The notes under the pieces were generated by a model. The model was not told the origin of the DNA. It saw only the letters and a program-made list of their open reading frames with translations, and searched no databases. Below are positions 10,333 through 21,340 of a stretch of DNA of 64,000 nucleotides, piece after piece. The position numbers and the translations under genes are program-made. The stretch is from Branchiostoma floridae (lineage: Eukaryota; Chordata; Leptocardii; Amphioxiformes; Branchiostomatidae), in the NCBI RefSeq assembly GCF_000003815.2, contig NC_049993.1:10115505-10179504 (forward strand). Reading direction: 5' to 3'. Positions within the stretch are counted from its first letter, which is position 1. Each line of letters starts with the position of its first letter.

Positions 10333-13300
10333 TCAGTCGTTATCAGAATTTTCTTCATCGCTGTCGTCTTGGTCCGAGAGATCTTGCTGACTGTCATCAG
10401 TGGTTCCACTTCCGAAAGAATCCTCATCAGAGGTTATCTCCAGGCCCTCGTACATGCTTGTATCCCCCGGACTCCTCTGGATCATCCTTGCTGCCAGGCA
10501 GTCTACGCTATTCCCAGATTTGAAGTGTGCCAGGGGAGGAATCAGCCTGCGCTTAAAGGCCTTGTCTGTAATAAACAGCCAGGAGTCTGCATCTGTCTGG
10601 TACTGGTGGACATTAATCCAGCGCTGCGTCGGTCGTCCAAATATGCGGTCATGTTCGATGTGTGCAGTGATGAGATACAGGCTTCCGTCGTGCTTCATCA
10701 GGGTTGAAGCGAGGAAGGCAAAAGTCTCGCCGTTCCCAGACCGCTTCCATACGCCGTCGGCGGGGTCGTACATTTCTACACAAATGGGGTCAGAAGAAAC
10801 AGCCGATGGTTGATGACTGTCCATACAGAAAATGCGCCCCTGACACGTGACAACCCGAGGACGCACTGGTGGAAACAACATGTCCGCTATCTTACTCCAC
10901 TTGTTCTCTGGGGTACTGAAAGCTGTAGCAACCCTTCCTTACTTATAACATAGATGCTGTCATCCAGAGTCACAGTACAGAATTGTAGGAATCCGCTCAT
11001 GGGGTGAGGGATAGGTGGCATGGACGTCCACTCATCAGTGCTGGGGTCGTATCTCTCTGCTGTTCCCTTGGTGTTATCACCACCAATAGCATAGATGTAG
11101 CCCTTCAGATGCACCAGACCACACCTGGGGAAGAATAGGAAACAATAGACCAAATCAAACCACACACACATGTACTGCTTTTGTCATAGATACACAAGGG
11201 TGCCTGAGTATTCATACAATCCTTACAGAAAACATCAGTCCTTACAGAAAACATACCACCCTTACAGAAAACATGCGATCCTTACGGAATTTTAACTCCA
11301 CTACTAAAAAAAGGAGGAAACAAACAATTCTTACAGAAAACAATTATGATCCTTGCTAATTCCACGTGATTAAAGAAATTAGTAAGGATTATGTTTCTTA
11401 TAAGTGGATGGAATATTTTCCATAACGATCATCTTGTTTTTCTGTAAGGGTCATAATTATGTTTCTTAGTAGTGGATGGCATGAACTTCATAAGGATCAT
11501 ACATTTCTTAGTAGCGGACCGTTTAGATTCCGTAATGATTGTTTGTTCTCTGTAAGGATCATATGTTTTCTGTAAGGATTGTAATATGAATGCTTACTGC
11601 AGGCATCCCTGATACAGGGAATTTTGCTCACAAACTGTGCACGTCTGTAAACAACAGATTGGTTCAAATGACATTCCCAAAATTCTGCCAGTTCTTACAT
11701 CCTTCCTCGTCCCCCACCATCCAGTTATTATAAAATGAGTTTGAATTGGACAGTTCTTGAAGCTTTTCATCATACTGCTGTCAGTCGTTTTGTTACTTGT
11801 GTTAAATCTGGCTGGACAGACAACTGCATTTTCAAGCTAAGCTGCAAATGCTGCAAGTTTGCTCCTGCAATTATTGTAGTACTAATTAAGCCCTCACCTC
11901 TTCCTGATACAGGGAAAGTTATTCTAATGTCCATTCCAGCTCTATGAATTTGTTTTTAAAAAATTCCAATGTTCCCTGCATCTCTATAAACTTGAGAATT
12001 GCCTATCATACATTATAAATTAAATCACATGAAATATTGTGCACATATAGTTTTGCATCTTTCCTACAACTGTTTAATTTTTTTTCAATTTCAGGGCCTT
12101 TCTCATTTATCCAGATACAACCTGAAATAAAGTATGCACCTGAACTTTGGCAACAACCTTTTGGATTTAAAAATGTATAGTTTAAAAAGTGCGTACTTAA
12201 ATTGAGAAAACATTGTAATGTGCAAGAGAAAGACGTACCCAACTCTGGCTGAAATCATCTCACACCTTGGTTCCCAGGTGTGTAAGAGTTGGTTGTACTG
12301 GTAGAATGCCTTCTGCCTGCTAACCTTCTTGCTGCCCCTAACACCCCCTGCCAGGTACAGATCATCAGGAGTGGATGTCAGAGAGAAACTGCCCAGGTTC
12401 CTGGGCATATTGATTACATCCAGCCCACCTGTGGAGGGGTTGTAGCAAGGAGCAGACCACTGGGAATAAGAATCATCCATTAAATCATCTTGTACCTCTA
12501 TTGGCACTTCTGGTACAATCTGCATCTCCGTTCGCACCTGACCTAGTCGCTGGGTTGTGCTTTTGCTGAAAACTAACTCGCCGTCTGTCGATGGGCGCCT
12601 ACTCTTGATTTCGGCATGCTTTTCTGAGCTAATAAGCGAACGGCGGAATGATTTGCACAGAGCAGGAAGGTGTTTCAAGCGCTCATCTTGGTTGAATTCG
12701 ATCCATCTTAGAGCGGCTACAACGACGTCGTCTTCTGAGGTGGTCATCAGATCATCGCTGTCAAGCAGGGACCGGAGCTGGAGCAGTGACAGCTGGAGGA
12801 AGGAGGGCTGTAGTGCCACCTGGTTGAACCTGGGGCAGTTAGATGTGCAATGGTTTAATGCACTGCTCGATCTCACTGTGAATGAAATGTTCAGACTATG
12901 TACAATGTATATGATGCACAAAATGAACTGGTGGGTGTACTACTAAGTATCAGCTACGAAAGAACAAGAAATAGTCATACGTTCAAATACCATATTTATC
13001 AAAGTGAAAATAGAATTGTAGTGTTCTAAATCAATTTTCCTTAGAACTATCATAGAGAGGGTCTCATTGCCACTAAAAACTGTAGGAGCAATTCCTTGAA
13101 GTAGATTATTAAACTTTAATTTAAAGAGCATTTCCATTGCTAATGTTAGGAGTTATAGGTCATTCGGTGTGTTAAAAAAATACATGTAACCAGCTGCTGC
13201 TGTGCCGCATGCTTGCGAAGCTGGTGTCTTACATCAAAGGGTGTGTGGGTATGTGGTTATACTGGCTACATTGATATAGATATAGAATTGATTTTCTTTC

Positions 13301-15793
13301 TAAATTAGTGTTGTTTTGTCAAATGTCAAAATTTAATTTTGTACATTTATCCATCATCATATACAGGGCACTTCATTCCTTGAGTATTAAGCAGGCCAAA
13401 AATATTCTAACTGGATACTATGTGACTCCACTACCTAGCCAAAATATTGCTATTGTCTGCAGGTTTTCCCAAGGTAGGTCAGGAATCAGCATGATGGTAA
13501 AATTTGGCCCTAAAATTTCCAGACTTCTATGTGGGGATATTTTTTAGAGCACGAACATGTTCCATCTGATGTGACCGCGCACGAATCGAACAGAACAGGC
13601 GTTCTATTTGGGGTCATCCGCAGTCACCCGGAGATTGTTACAGTAAACACGCAGAAAATGCCCTTGTTTTCCTGGGTGCCGTGCGTCAGAAGTAAAACTA
13701 ACAATTTTACAAATATAAACATATATTTGGCAAGCTTAGTTTTGCTGCCGCTTAGATTTGGATTTTTGTCAAATTTAGGACCAATCTAAATATGGTATTT
13801 GTTTTTGGGTCCACCAAACACCCTTTCTAAATCAACCAACCAGGCACATTTCAGAAAACATTGAGACAAAACTGTGCAGCACACTTATAGGTCAAGATTT
13901 GACGTGTACACACTGCTAGTTTTCGTTTAATATCTAGGAGGCACATGCGAGGGGTTACTTTTCTAACTATCATGATCTGTTGGAAGATGTTACAGTTACT
14001 GTCAGGTTCCCCGGAGCGCGCGCGGGGAGCCCCGGTAACCCGATACCCTACGTTCGAATGGAAACTTTGGGGCCAAATTTGACCATCATGCAGGAAAGAC
14101 AACATTTTTCTTTAAGTAGGTCTAACTACCATAGGACTGACCTGGATGCAATGTACTTCTCACTGTTCTCCATTAGTTGACCACAGTCCCCCAGCATGTC
14201 AGCATACATCAGGGCATCCACACAGTTTGACATGTCCAGATGATCTGCCATGTATTTTGCTGCCCTCTGGCATACAAAGTCCACCTAGAAGCAGAAAATA
14301 TGGTTAAAACCTACCATTCTTCACTTATCAGTGTACTACACAAAGGCTTCTTTACATTCGTAGAACTTTTAACAAAATCAACTCAAAGTCAAAGTAAACA
14401 GCCTAAAGATGGCATCTCTAAAATATATCACAAAAGCTGCATGGACCTGGGCACTGTAGCAGCACTGTAGCAGCATTTCAGAAACTTAACAAGCGTCAAG
14501 CTTAGGCAAGCTTGCATAACTGAGTCCAGGAACAAAGCAAGAGTTATAAAGGCTGCCTGGAAAGAGTACGAAAAAAGAATCCGTAACGTTACCTATCAAC
14601 CCTATCAACAGAAACACAACATTTTTCCAGGTCTCACCTGTAATAGTCTGGCTGCAGACATCACAGCCTGGACCTGGTCTGGCTCTGTCTGAAGGTAGCC
14701 GGTGTAGGCGTAGTCCAGAATGGTTGCCATGGCTACCCCACTCACATCCTGAATGAGGACCCTTTCCTGTTTGGCCTCCTTGTAGCCACTGGTGAACATG
14801 GTACGGAAGTAGCGACTGCACGATGCCAGGACAGCACGATGGCAGGGAAAACTGTGGAGGAAGATATATTTTTGTTTGATAACAAGCCCACGGGTAAACT
14901 CACTTCATAGGCCCTGTGAGAATGTAGTCATGTGCCACCAACTGTGCCCCACTGTTAACAAACAGGAACGGACTAGCATGTCTGCACTCTCGGACTTAAC
15001 TCAGCTTATCTCAAAATGGTAAGCTCGTGCAGTTTTCACCAATATCTATATCTATATTTGCAAAAATAATTATGACCTCCGGCCCACCTCACCTCCTCCC
15101 TACACCTCCAGAACCACGTCAGTCAGCTCTGCCCCCTCCCCCACCTCCAGAACCACGTCAGTCAGCTCTGCCCCCCTCCCCCATCTCACCTCCTCCCTTC
15201 CACCTCCAGAACCACGTCAGTCAGCTCTGCCCCCCTCCCCTATCTCACCTCCTCCCTTCCACCTCCAGAACCACGTCAGTCAGCTCTGCCCCCCTCCCCA
15301 CCTCACCTCTTCCCTTCCACCTCCAGAACCACGTCAGTCAGCTCTGCCCCCCTCCCCCACCTCACCTCCTCCCTTCCACCTCACCTCCTCCCTTCCACCT
15401 CCAGAACCACGTCAGTCAGCTCTGCCCCCCTCCCCCATCTCACCTCCTCCCTTACCCTTCCACCTCCAGAACCACGTCAGTCAGCTCTGCCCCCCTCCCC
15501 AACTCACCCCCTCCCTTCCACCTCCAGAACCACGTCAGTCAGCTCTGCCCCCCTCCCCACCTCACCTCCTCCCTTCCACCTCCAGAACCACGTCAATCAG
15601 CTCTGCCCCCCTCCCCACCTCACCTCCTCCCTTCTACCTCCAGAACCACGTCAGTCAGCTCTGCCCCCCTCCCCTCCCCACCTCACCTCTTCCCTTCCAC
15701 CTCCAGAACCACGTCAGTCAGCTCTGCCTGCTCCCGCATTTCGTTCAGTTCTGTCAGAACATTGTTACCGTGCTGTTCGTGCGTTGCGTACAT
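10333..15793 (-). CDS. kelch-like protein (BTB-BACK-kelch), five exons
   Basis: Coding exons on the minus strand: 15687-15793, 14638-14851, 14142-14284, 12239-12829 and 10333-11124. All introns are GT-AG and phases agree. BTB spans exons 1-2 (TDVVLEVEG, FPCHRAVLASCSRYF, ILDYAYTGYL), BACK spans exons 3-4 (LLQLRSLLDSDDLMT), and kelch repeats run from exon 4 (YNPSTGG, YLAGGV, WEPRCEM) through exon 5 (YIYAIGG, YDPSTDEWTSMP). A Ser/Asp/Glu-rich tail ends the protein. Family members usually act as substrate adaptors for CUL3 ubiquitin ligases; the substrate is unknown. Exon 5 contains two apparent one-base insertions, at 10910-10913 (run of four) and 10930-10931. Discounting both gives 614 aa, a normal length for the family. 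They may be assembly errors or real damage. The start ATG was chosen because it opens the conserved N-terminus and is shared with the duplicate at 5.5 kb. Confidence 0.88.
11211..11592. repeat. long imperfect inverted repeat (foldback element) in kelch-like intron
   Basis: The left edge (ttcatacaatccttacag) and right edge (ctgtaaggattgtaatatga) are complementary. The interior is made of repeated units of the form gatccttacagaaaaca on the left and their complement on the right, so nearly the whole 380 bp could fold on itself. The centre lies near 11370. It sits in the intron between exons 5 and 4. Confidence 0.75.
13185..13295. repeat. dispersed copy of the 'cagctgctgc...gcgaagctggt' repeat
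   Basis: The sequence from aaccagctgctgctgtgccg through the phrase ending ttatactggctac resembles the tandem sub-repeats at 42656-42800 and 44884-45085. It is a single diverged unit within a kelch-like intron. Confidence 0.6.
13489..14091. mobile_element. non-autonomous element with 32-bp terminal inverted repeats
   Basis: Bases 13489-13520 and 14060-14091 are inverted repeats (both begin gcatgatggt when read inward) matching at 29 of 32 positions. The roughly 600-bp interior has no transposase. It lies in the intron between exons 4 and 3 of the kelch-like gene. Target-site duplication was not resolved. Confidence 0.65.
15079..15730 (-). repeat. 58-bp minisatellite made of exon-1 tail plus splice donor
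   Basis: The phrase gaaccacgtcagtcagctct (plus strand) starts at 15111, 15150, 15209, 15268, 15326, 15404, 15469, 15527, 15585, 15643 and 15706. Most steps are 58-59 bp. The last copy is the genuine end of exon 1 of the kelch-like gene; the other ten lie in intron 1. Read on the minus strand, each unit holds codons for AELTDVVLEVEG and, in nearly all units, a strong donor (gtgagg, gtgaga or gtgagt), then a G-rich spacer. One copy (near 15585) has a substitution (cgtcaatcag). Confidence 0.95.
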
Positions 15794-16841
15794 ATCTGCC
15801 ACTGTCAGAGGGCGGGCCCAGAGTGAAGAAATCGCCTCACTTGTTGCTACTACTTGTTCCAACACAAACCAAAATTTTTGTTCAAACTTTGACCTCTGAC
15901 CTATCTTGATACCTGACAATACACAACATGAGGAGGTCAAGAGGCCTAACGTTACGTATAAAACTTTTCTGGTACTTGGAATGTGCATGCACCCCAAGAC
16001 AAATCAAAGTTTAATAACCTTCGGTACTCAAACAACAGGAGCTATAACTTGAGATCCATTTGCATCGACCTCATCTTGACTTTGTCTTGTTCCTTATATT
16101 TGTCTGCAGCTCCTTGTATATGAGCGAGGCTATTAGCGAAGAAGACATATTCTGGGTAAATGTTAATTCATGTATTGCAAGAACATTTAGTATAAGGTTG
16201 AGGAACTGTCCATATTTAAACTGAGTGCACCTGCAATTCGCCATATCGACAGACTGACAGTAAGTGATATTATTCGGGATATAAATTCGAAGGTTGTAGG
16301 TGAGACCCACAATGCATTGTACCTAGTTTGCTGACTTTTGACCTTTGCGGTGGCGGGAAGTAACTTTGGAACCATATTTTCTGCTTTTATTTCTGTCCGT
16401 TCTACTTCCATCCCCAGAAAAGTGTAAGTGTAATTATGATACTACATGTCTAACTGATGAACCTTACTGATGAACATGTTTATCTGACAAAACATCGCTA
16501 TTATATAGCGCAAATTACGTTAAAACTGCCCTTGGGGAGGGGGGTGTCTCTGCACATAATCAGAACTTTAATACCATATGTACCCCGGTACCAACTTACC
16601 ATATGTACCAACGTTACCAAGGACTATGTAATGTCCTTGGCTAGACCAGAGATTTCCCTACCTTTGCCTTCCTGTGCTGACCTGGGTGGCTGGCATTTCT
16701 TTTGGCTTTTCTACGCTGTTTTTGTTAGGTGCATTAGGGACATAATAGGAAGTTGGAATCGTGAAAGGTCGTCGCTTTTCATTAGTGCCTGAAGTGCCTA
16801 GTATATACGTAGTCACTCACTCACTCACTGCCCTCTTGTCT
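15794..16841. other. 5' flank of the kelch-like gene, no clear feature
   Basis: This stretch lies upstream of the minus-strand ATG at 15793. A minus-strand frame is open above the chosen start (to about 15997), but it is unlike kelch-like N-termini and is probably untranslated. Promoter elements could not be identified with confidence. A (cact)n run lies near 16813-16830. Confidence 0.4.
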
Positions 16842-17935
16842 ATAACGGGGGCCACCCTAAGATGTCTCCTGCCTTTACGCACTCGAACTCACGGCGCTCC
16901 GTCACTAGTTGCCAAAGAGTGGTCAAGTTTTGATCAATGAATTTTTAACACATTCATCTAGAGACCATACTTGAATGAGGAAGGCATCCATACTGTTCAT
17001 GAACCCTTCACCCTCCGCGTTACAACTGGCAAACACCGAGGACGTTATCGTGGATATAAATTCCGATTTTGAGCTGCGTTAAACAGTGCGCCCTAACTTG
17101 CCCCGCTTTTGGAATTTGCTCTCTTCGGAAGCTGGTGACCAATTTAGACAAACGTAAATAAAAATTCTAATCTTATGATATATTAGCTTTCTTTTGACAG
17201 TAGAATTGTGATTGTGTGTGCTTCTTGTCTCTTGCGAGGAGGGCTAAATCTTTCACAATCCAGGTCGTGTTTTCGTGTTTTCATGGGTAATGGGCGAAAT
17301 GCACTGAATGCGGCGGCCCGACTCACAAAATCATTACGAAAAACGACAACGCCAAAATCACAAAGAAACTCTGTGTACGTATTGGAAAACATAGTCGACA
17401 TCACTCTGTGGAGTTTCATTTTTATAGACGGTACAAATCATTTGTTAGACTTAGAGTAACAAATTTTTTGGGCGTTCGCTCGTCTGCCACCTGCGGGGCC
17501 ACACTCCCTGGGGAAAACAATGGCAGTGATGCTTATGTTGTTTTTTCTATGGCCGTTCTTCTACTCAATAAACATTTGAAGACCAATATTTGTAGTGTTT
17601 TGTGAAGCTTTATTTCTTATGTGTATGGCAGTTGTGTGGCTGTTTTTTACTGGTTGTTTATTCATGGACACGAGCCACCAATACCCAGTAACAGTTGACC
17701 ACAGTGATTCGGCGCTACCAACATTATTGTGAAAATTCTGTCTTCCAAAAAAAAGGGAAGTGAATATGTGTAAAAAAATTTTAATAAAAAAAAAGCTGCT
17801 TGTTTGGACTTGGTTTATTTACCTTTCTAATCATCATAGTCAGTGGCAACAAACACGGCGTACTTATGCATAATAAGATCAGCAAAAAATCCGGGCATCT
17901 TAGGGCAGGGGGCATCTTAGGGCGGCCCCCGTTAT
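16842..17935. mobile_element. 1.1-kb element with 23-bp terminal inverted repeats
   Basis: The left end (16842-16864, ataacgggggcc...) and right end (17913-17935, ...cccccgttat) are inverted repeats with one mismatch. The inner part of the right TIR (gggcatcttagggc) is partly repeated once more at about 17893. The interior has only short frames and no recognisable transposase, so it is probably a non-autonomous DNA transposon. Target-site duplication is not clear. It lies between the two head-to-head kelch-like genes. Confidence 0.7.
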
Positions 17936-18141
17936 CTCAAATGCTATTGACCTCAATATAGATGAATGCAAAGATATGAGGGTCTGCTGCTCTTTTCCAT
18001 AAGGCTTAGGCAGCCTATTTTCATTTCCCGCAATTCGTAGGGAAAACCATCTTAGCTACATAATTTGTAGCGAGGAGACCAAATTTAATGTCCGCACTAC
18101 AATTGTTTAATGTCAACAATTTTCCTTCTGTCTGTTAGACA

Positions 18142-19917
18142 ATGGACGACGGTCAGTCAAAGGACGATAGTCACACCACGGAAGTCAGTGAGACAGTGGA
18201 TGAGAAAGTGGACGGTGGACTAGAGTGTGACGACTCTGACTGGTATCCAGCCACTTTCCTGCAGCGGTTACTGGACTTCAGGTCGGAGGGTCACCTGTTG
18301 GATGTAACGCTGTGTGCGGAAGGGAAGGAGATCCCCTGTCACCGCCTGGTCCTGTCTGCCTTTGCTGAGTACTTCCATGCCATGTTCCGCGGAGGCCACA
18401 GTGAGAGTAAGAAGGACAAGATAGAGATAGGAGGGGTGAGTGCAGAGGCACTGCAACAGCTGGTGGACTATGCCTACACATCCAAAATCACCGTCACCAC
18501 TGATAATGTCCAGTCACTGTATGAGGCTGCTAATATGCTGCAGGTAAAGTCTGTTGAGGACAGGTGTGAACAGTTTCTCACAGACAAGTTGAGTCCTGAG
18601 ACATGTTTGGAAAGCTGGGTACTGGCAGACAAGGTGTCATGCAAACGATTGTTAGAGAAGGCAAAATTCCATGCTTTAAAAAATTTTGAACAAGTCTGCA
18701 TGACCGAGGAGTTCCTTGAGCTACCTGTAGACATTCTAAAGGCATATCTCTCAGATAGTGGCCTTCATACTAAGAAAGAAGAACAAGTGTTGGAAGTGAT
18801 CATGCGTTGGGCAGGACATGATCTTCAACAGAGACAAATACATGTCAAGGCGCTCCTTGAGTGTGTTTGTTTCTCACATGTGGACCAAGACTATCTGAAG
18901 GACATTCTGAAGAAAGACAGAACATTGTCAAGCATTCCTGGAGTCAAGGAACTGATACAGGATCAGTCTATGCACGCTAGGCCTCGTCATATCCATCAAG
19001 AGGAAATTCTTGTTCTAGGTGGCATCAAACATGTCATGCAACCAGAGGAAGAGGATAACAAGGACATATACAGACTTAGCCTCAACTGTGATTGTGTTGA
19101 CATTTCTCCATTGCCAGAATTTCTTTTGGAAAGCGACGGATATGAAGCTTGTGTTGTTAACAATGATGTTGTTATAACAGTGGCTCAGTCATTTTCTGAA
19201 TGCAAAGTATGGCAGTGTTCACTTAATTCTTTTACTCAGCTGGGAAATCTTGTTAGGAAAGAGAGACAATTCAATAGTGTTGTAGCTTTACACGGACAGG
19301 TGTATGTTCTTGGCGGTATTACCTTACCCAATTGGGAACCAGTATATGATGTTGAGGTGTACAGTGAAACGACTGATAGTTGGAATCTGGTAGCACCATT
19401 GTCATTACAAGGGGGAGTAAGGGACTTTGGCATAACCACCTGTTCTAAAAAGATCTTCGTATTCGGTGGTAAAACTGGACAGTGTACTCAGTTGGACTAC
19501 TGTCATATCACAGATGCTGTTCAATGTTATGACCCTTCTTTAAATGTGTGGACTTTTGTTTCATCACTACCAAATCCAATGCATGGTGTGATGGCATGTA
19601 CAGTTAACTGTAAGATATATTTGGTTGGAGGACAGTTACCACATGTTCTGTGCTATGATCCTCAGCAAGAATGCTATGTGAGAATGACTGGCCGACTAGC
19701 CCCATGGTGTGCATGTGGTGCCACTGTGTGTGGCTCTGACGTCTACATCATTGGTGGCTGTGACAGAAAGTATTCACTCAGTGAAACTGATGATGATGAT
19801 TATGACTCCCATACTGCAGTCCAATGTTATAATGTGCCGAGTGATACCATGATCTTACTGAAGAAATTCCCACACCCAATCTCTGAGCACGTCAGTGTAA
19901 CAATACCAAAACTATAA
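18142..19917 (+). CDS. kelch-like protein, single coding exon
   Basis: A 591-residue frame with the full kelch-like order. An acidic N-terminus comes first, then BTB at about residues 40-150 (LLDVTLCAEG, IPCHRLVLSAF, LVDYAYTSKI), BACK at about 155-260 (ESWVLADKVSCKRLLEKA, FLELPVDILKAYLSD, VLEVIMRWAGHD), and kelch repeats at about 290-591 (VYVLGGI, IFVFGGK, IYLVGGQ, VYIIGGC). Length is normal for the family. The likely role is CUL3 substrate adaptor in the cytoplasm; the substrate is unknown. A splice acceptor (tctgttag, ending 18138) stands three bases before the ATG, which suggests a 5' untranslated exon upstream and argues against a recent retrocopy. It differs from the neighbouring kelch-like gene in sequence and exon structure, so the pair is not a recent tandem duplicate. 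Confidence 0.93.
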   Translation: MDDGQSKDDSHTTEVSETVDEKVDGGLECDDSDWYPATFLQRLLDFRSEGHLLDVTLCAEGKEIPCHRLVLSAFAEYFHAMFRGGHSESKKDKIEIGGVSAEALQQLVDYAYTSKITVTTDNVQSLYEAANMLQVKSVEDRCEQFLTDKLSPETCLESWVLADKVSCKRLLEKAKFHALKNFEQVCMTEEFLELPVDILKAYLSDSGLHTKKEEQVLEVIMRWAGHDLQQRQIHVKALLECVCFSHVDQDYLKDILKKDRTLSSIPGVKELIQDQSMHARPRHIHQEEILVLGGIKHVMQPEEEDNKDIYRLSLNCDCVDISPLPEFLLESDGYEACVVNNDVVITVAQSFSECKVWQCSLNSFTQLGNLVRKERQFNSVVALHGQVYVLGGITLPNWEPVYDVEVYSETTDSWNLVAPLSLQGGVRDFGITTCSKKIFVFGGKTGQCTQLDYCHITDAVQCYDPSLNVWTFVSSLPNPMHGVMACTVNCKIYLVGGQLPHVLCYDPQQECYVRMTGRLAPWCACGATVCGSDVYIIGGCDRKYSLSETDDDDYDSHTAVQCYNVPSDTMILLKKFPHPISEHVSVTIPKL

Positions 19918-21050
19918 GCTAGAGTTAAGTGTTAACACAGAGCTAGATTTTACTTACGTTTCATGGTCGTAGCCGGGTTCTACCCAAGATTTTATGTTAG
20001 TGGTATTATGGCAAAGTAGTAGAGCGTTCAGTTGGGTGGTCTTTTAACAGTGAGGAGATTTTGAAAATACAGTAATAGGGTAAAAAGTTGCCATTCTAAG
20101 GTTACTCACGACAAAAGTGGACATTTAACACCATATGTAATGAGAACCTGGATTTTTAGGGTCGGTTTGGAGGATCATATCAATATGTATTTCATATTTG
20201 ATCAGACATTGCTACACAAGTAAATACTTGGTAGCAAAGTATCACTATGCTAGTTGAAAAGTAGCGCAGTGGTCCTTGTGTAGCGTGGTGGTCGCAAATT
20301 ATAGTGTGATTGACCAACATGCTAAATGTATACTAGCTAGAATCCTTGGTAGACTTGAAGTTGCGCTGGCAATGATGTTTAGGGTAGCATGTTTAACCCT
20401 TTTGAGATATCATTTAATTGAAAAAAATCCACAGATATAATAGTAGTAGTCCCTTTTCATATGCAATTTGATTATTGATTGTCTTTGGAATTTTTTATGG
20501 ACCTATACTCACAGATTTGAGCATTTCTGATAGAATGTACAAGGGGACTTGATATATTGCGGTAATTCAATGAGGACTATTGATAGAAAACATAGTAAGT
20601 TGCTTTTAGTAAGAACTTGATTTAACCAATGATATCATTATAATATCGTTCTCACTTATGGTTGTTTAGTATGTCATCTTCCTTGGAACACCCCTGCACA
20701 ATTGGTTTAAACACCTTCCTGGCCGTCACTATGGTAACGGTGTGTACCTCATTGGTTTGTATTTATCTTCATCAGATATCCTTCAGCTCACAATGTAATA
20801 AAGAACAAGAAGGTGCTTCCCGAGACAAACAAAAGTCTGCATAACTTTTATGATTACCGTTTTTCTCTTCTCGTTCAAATATTGACCATGTCTGTTCAAG
20901 CTGTTATCGGGATAAAAAGTCTCAGACAAGTCGTTTTACACATATGGTTGATTGACATGCAAAGAATTTTGTACACAATAGCAGGATGTTCATGGCATTT
21001 TGAAGACCGTTATAAACCTCCCACCAACCTATGACTGAGCTATCTCAAGT
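19918..21050 (+). other. probable 3' untranslated region and flank
   Basis: This AT-rich sequence follows the kelch-like stop and has no coding potential. An AATAAA at 20797-20802, 880 bases past the stop, could end the transcript. Confidence 0.45.
20797..20802 (+). promoter_or_regulatory. candidate poly(A) signal
   Basis: AATAAA in the 3' flank of the single-exon kelch-like gene. It is the first one I find downstream of the stop codon. Confidence 0.4.
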
Positions 21051-21340
21051 GTTTGCACACATAAAGGCAAAGCCGAACAAGAGTTCGTAGACCTCAGGCC
21101 TGCATGTATTGTTTTGGATTATGCTGATACGTTGTGTGCTATCAGGTCTGTTGTTAAGGTGGGTGGGTATGGTGTTGATTGTGTCTGTGTCTGAATTTAC
21201 TTGAATTTACCTGAATGTACCTGAACTGCAGAGACTCCGTGGCCTGTTTCTGCAGTCAGGAGCTTGAAGGCTGGTAGCCCTCTGTCGCTCCTCTGACGAT
21301 TTCGGCCTCTATGTGTTTGTTTGTCTGTTTGTCTGGATAA

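Noticed and set aside
10887-10960. A 27-base intron (gtaagg...ctttcag) to explain the frame break in kelch-like exon 5.
   Set aside because: It is too short for an animal intron and, being a multiple of three, does not restore the frame. Two one-base indels fit better.
15027-15899. Open frame of 290 codons on the plus strand, rich in Pro and repeated PEPRQSALPP-like units.
   Set aside because: It is the antisense of the exon-tail minisatellite. The true coding signal (BTB exon 1) is on the minus strand with a splice donor.
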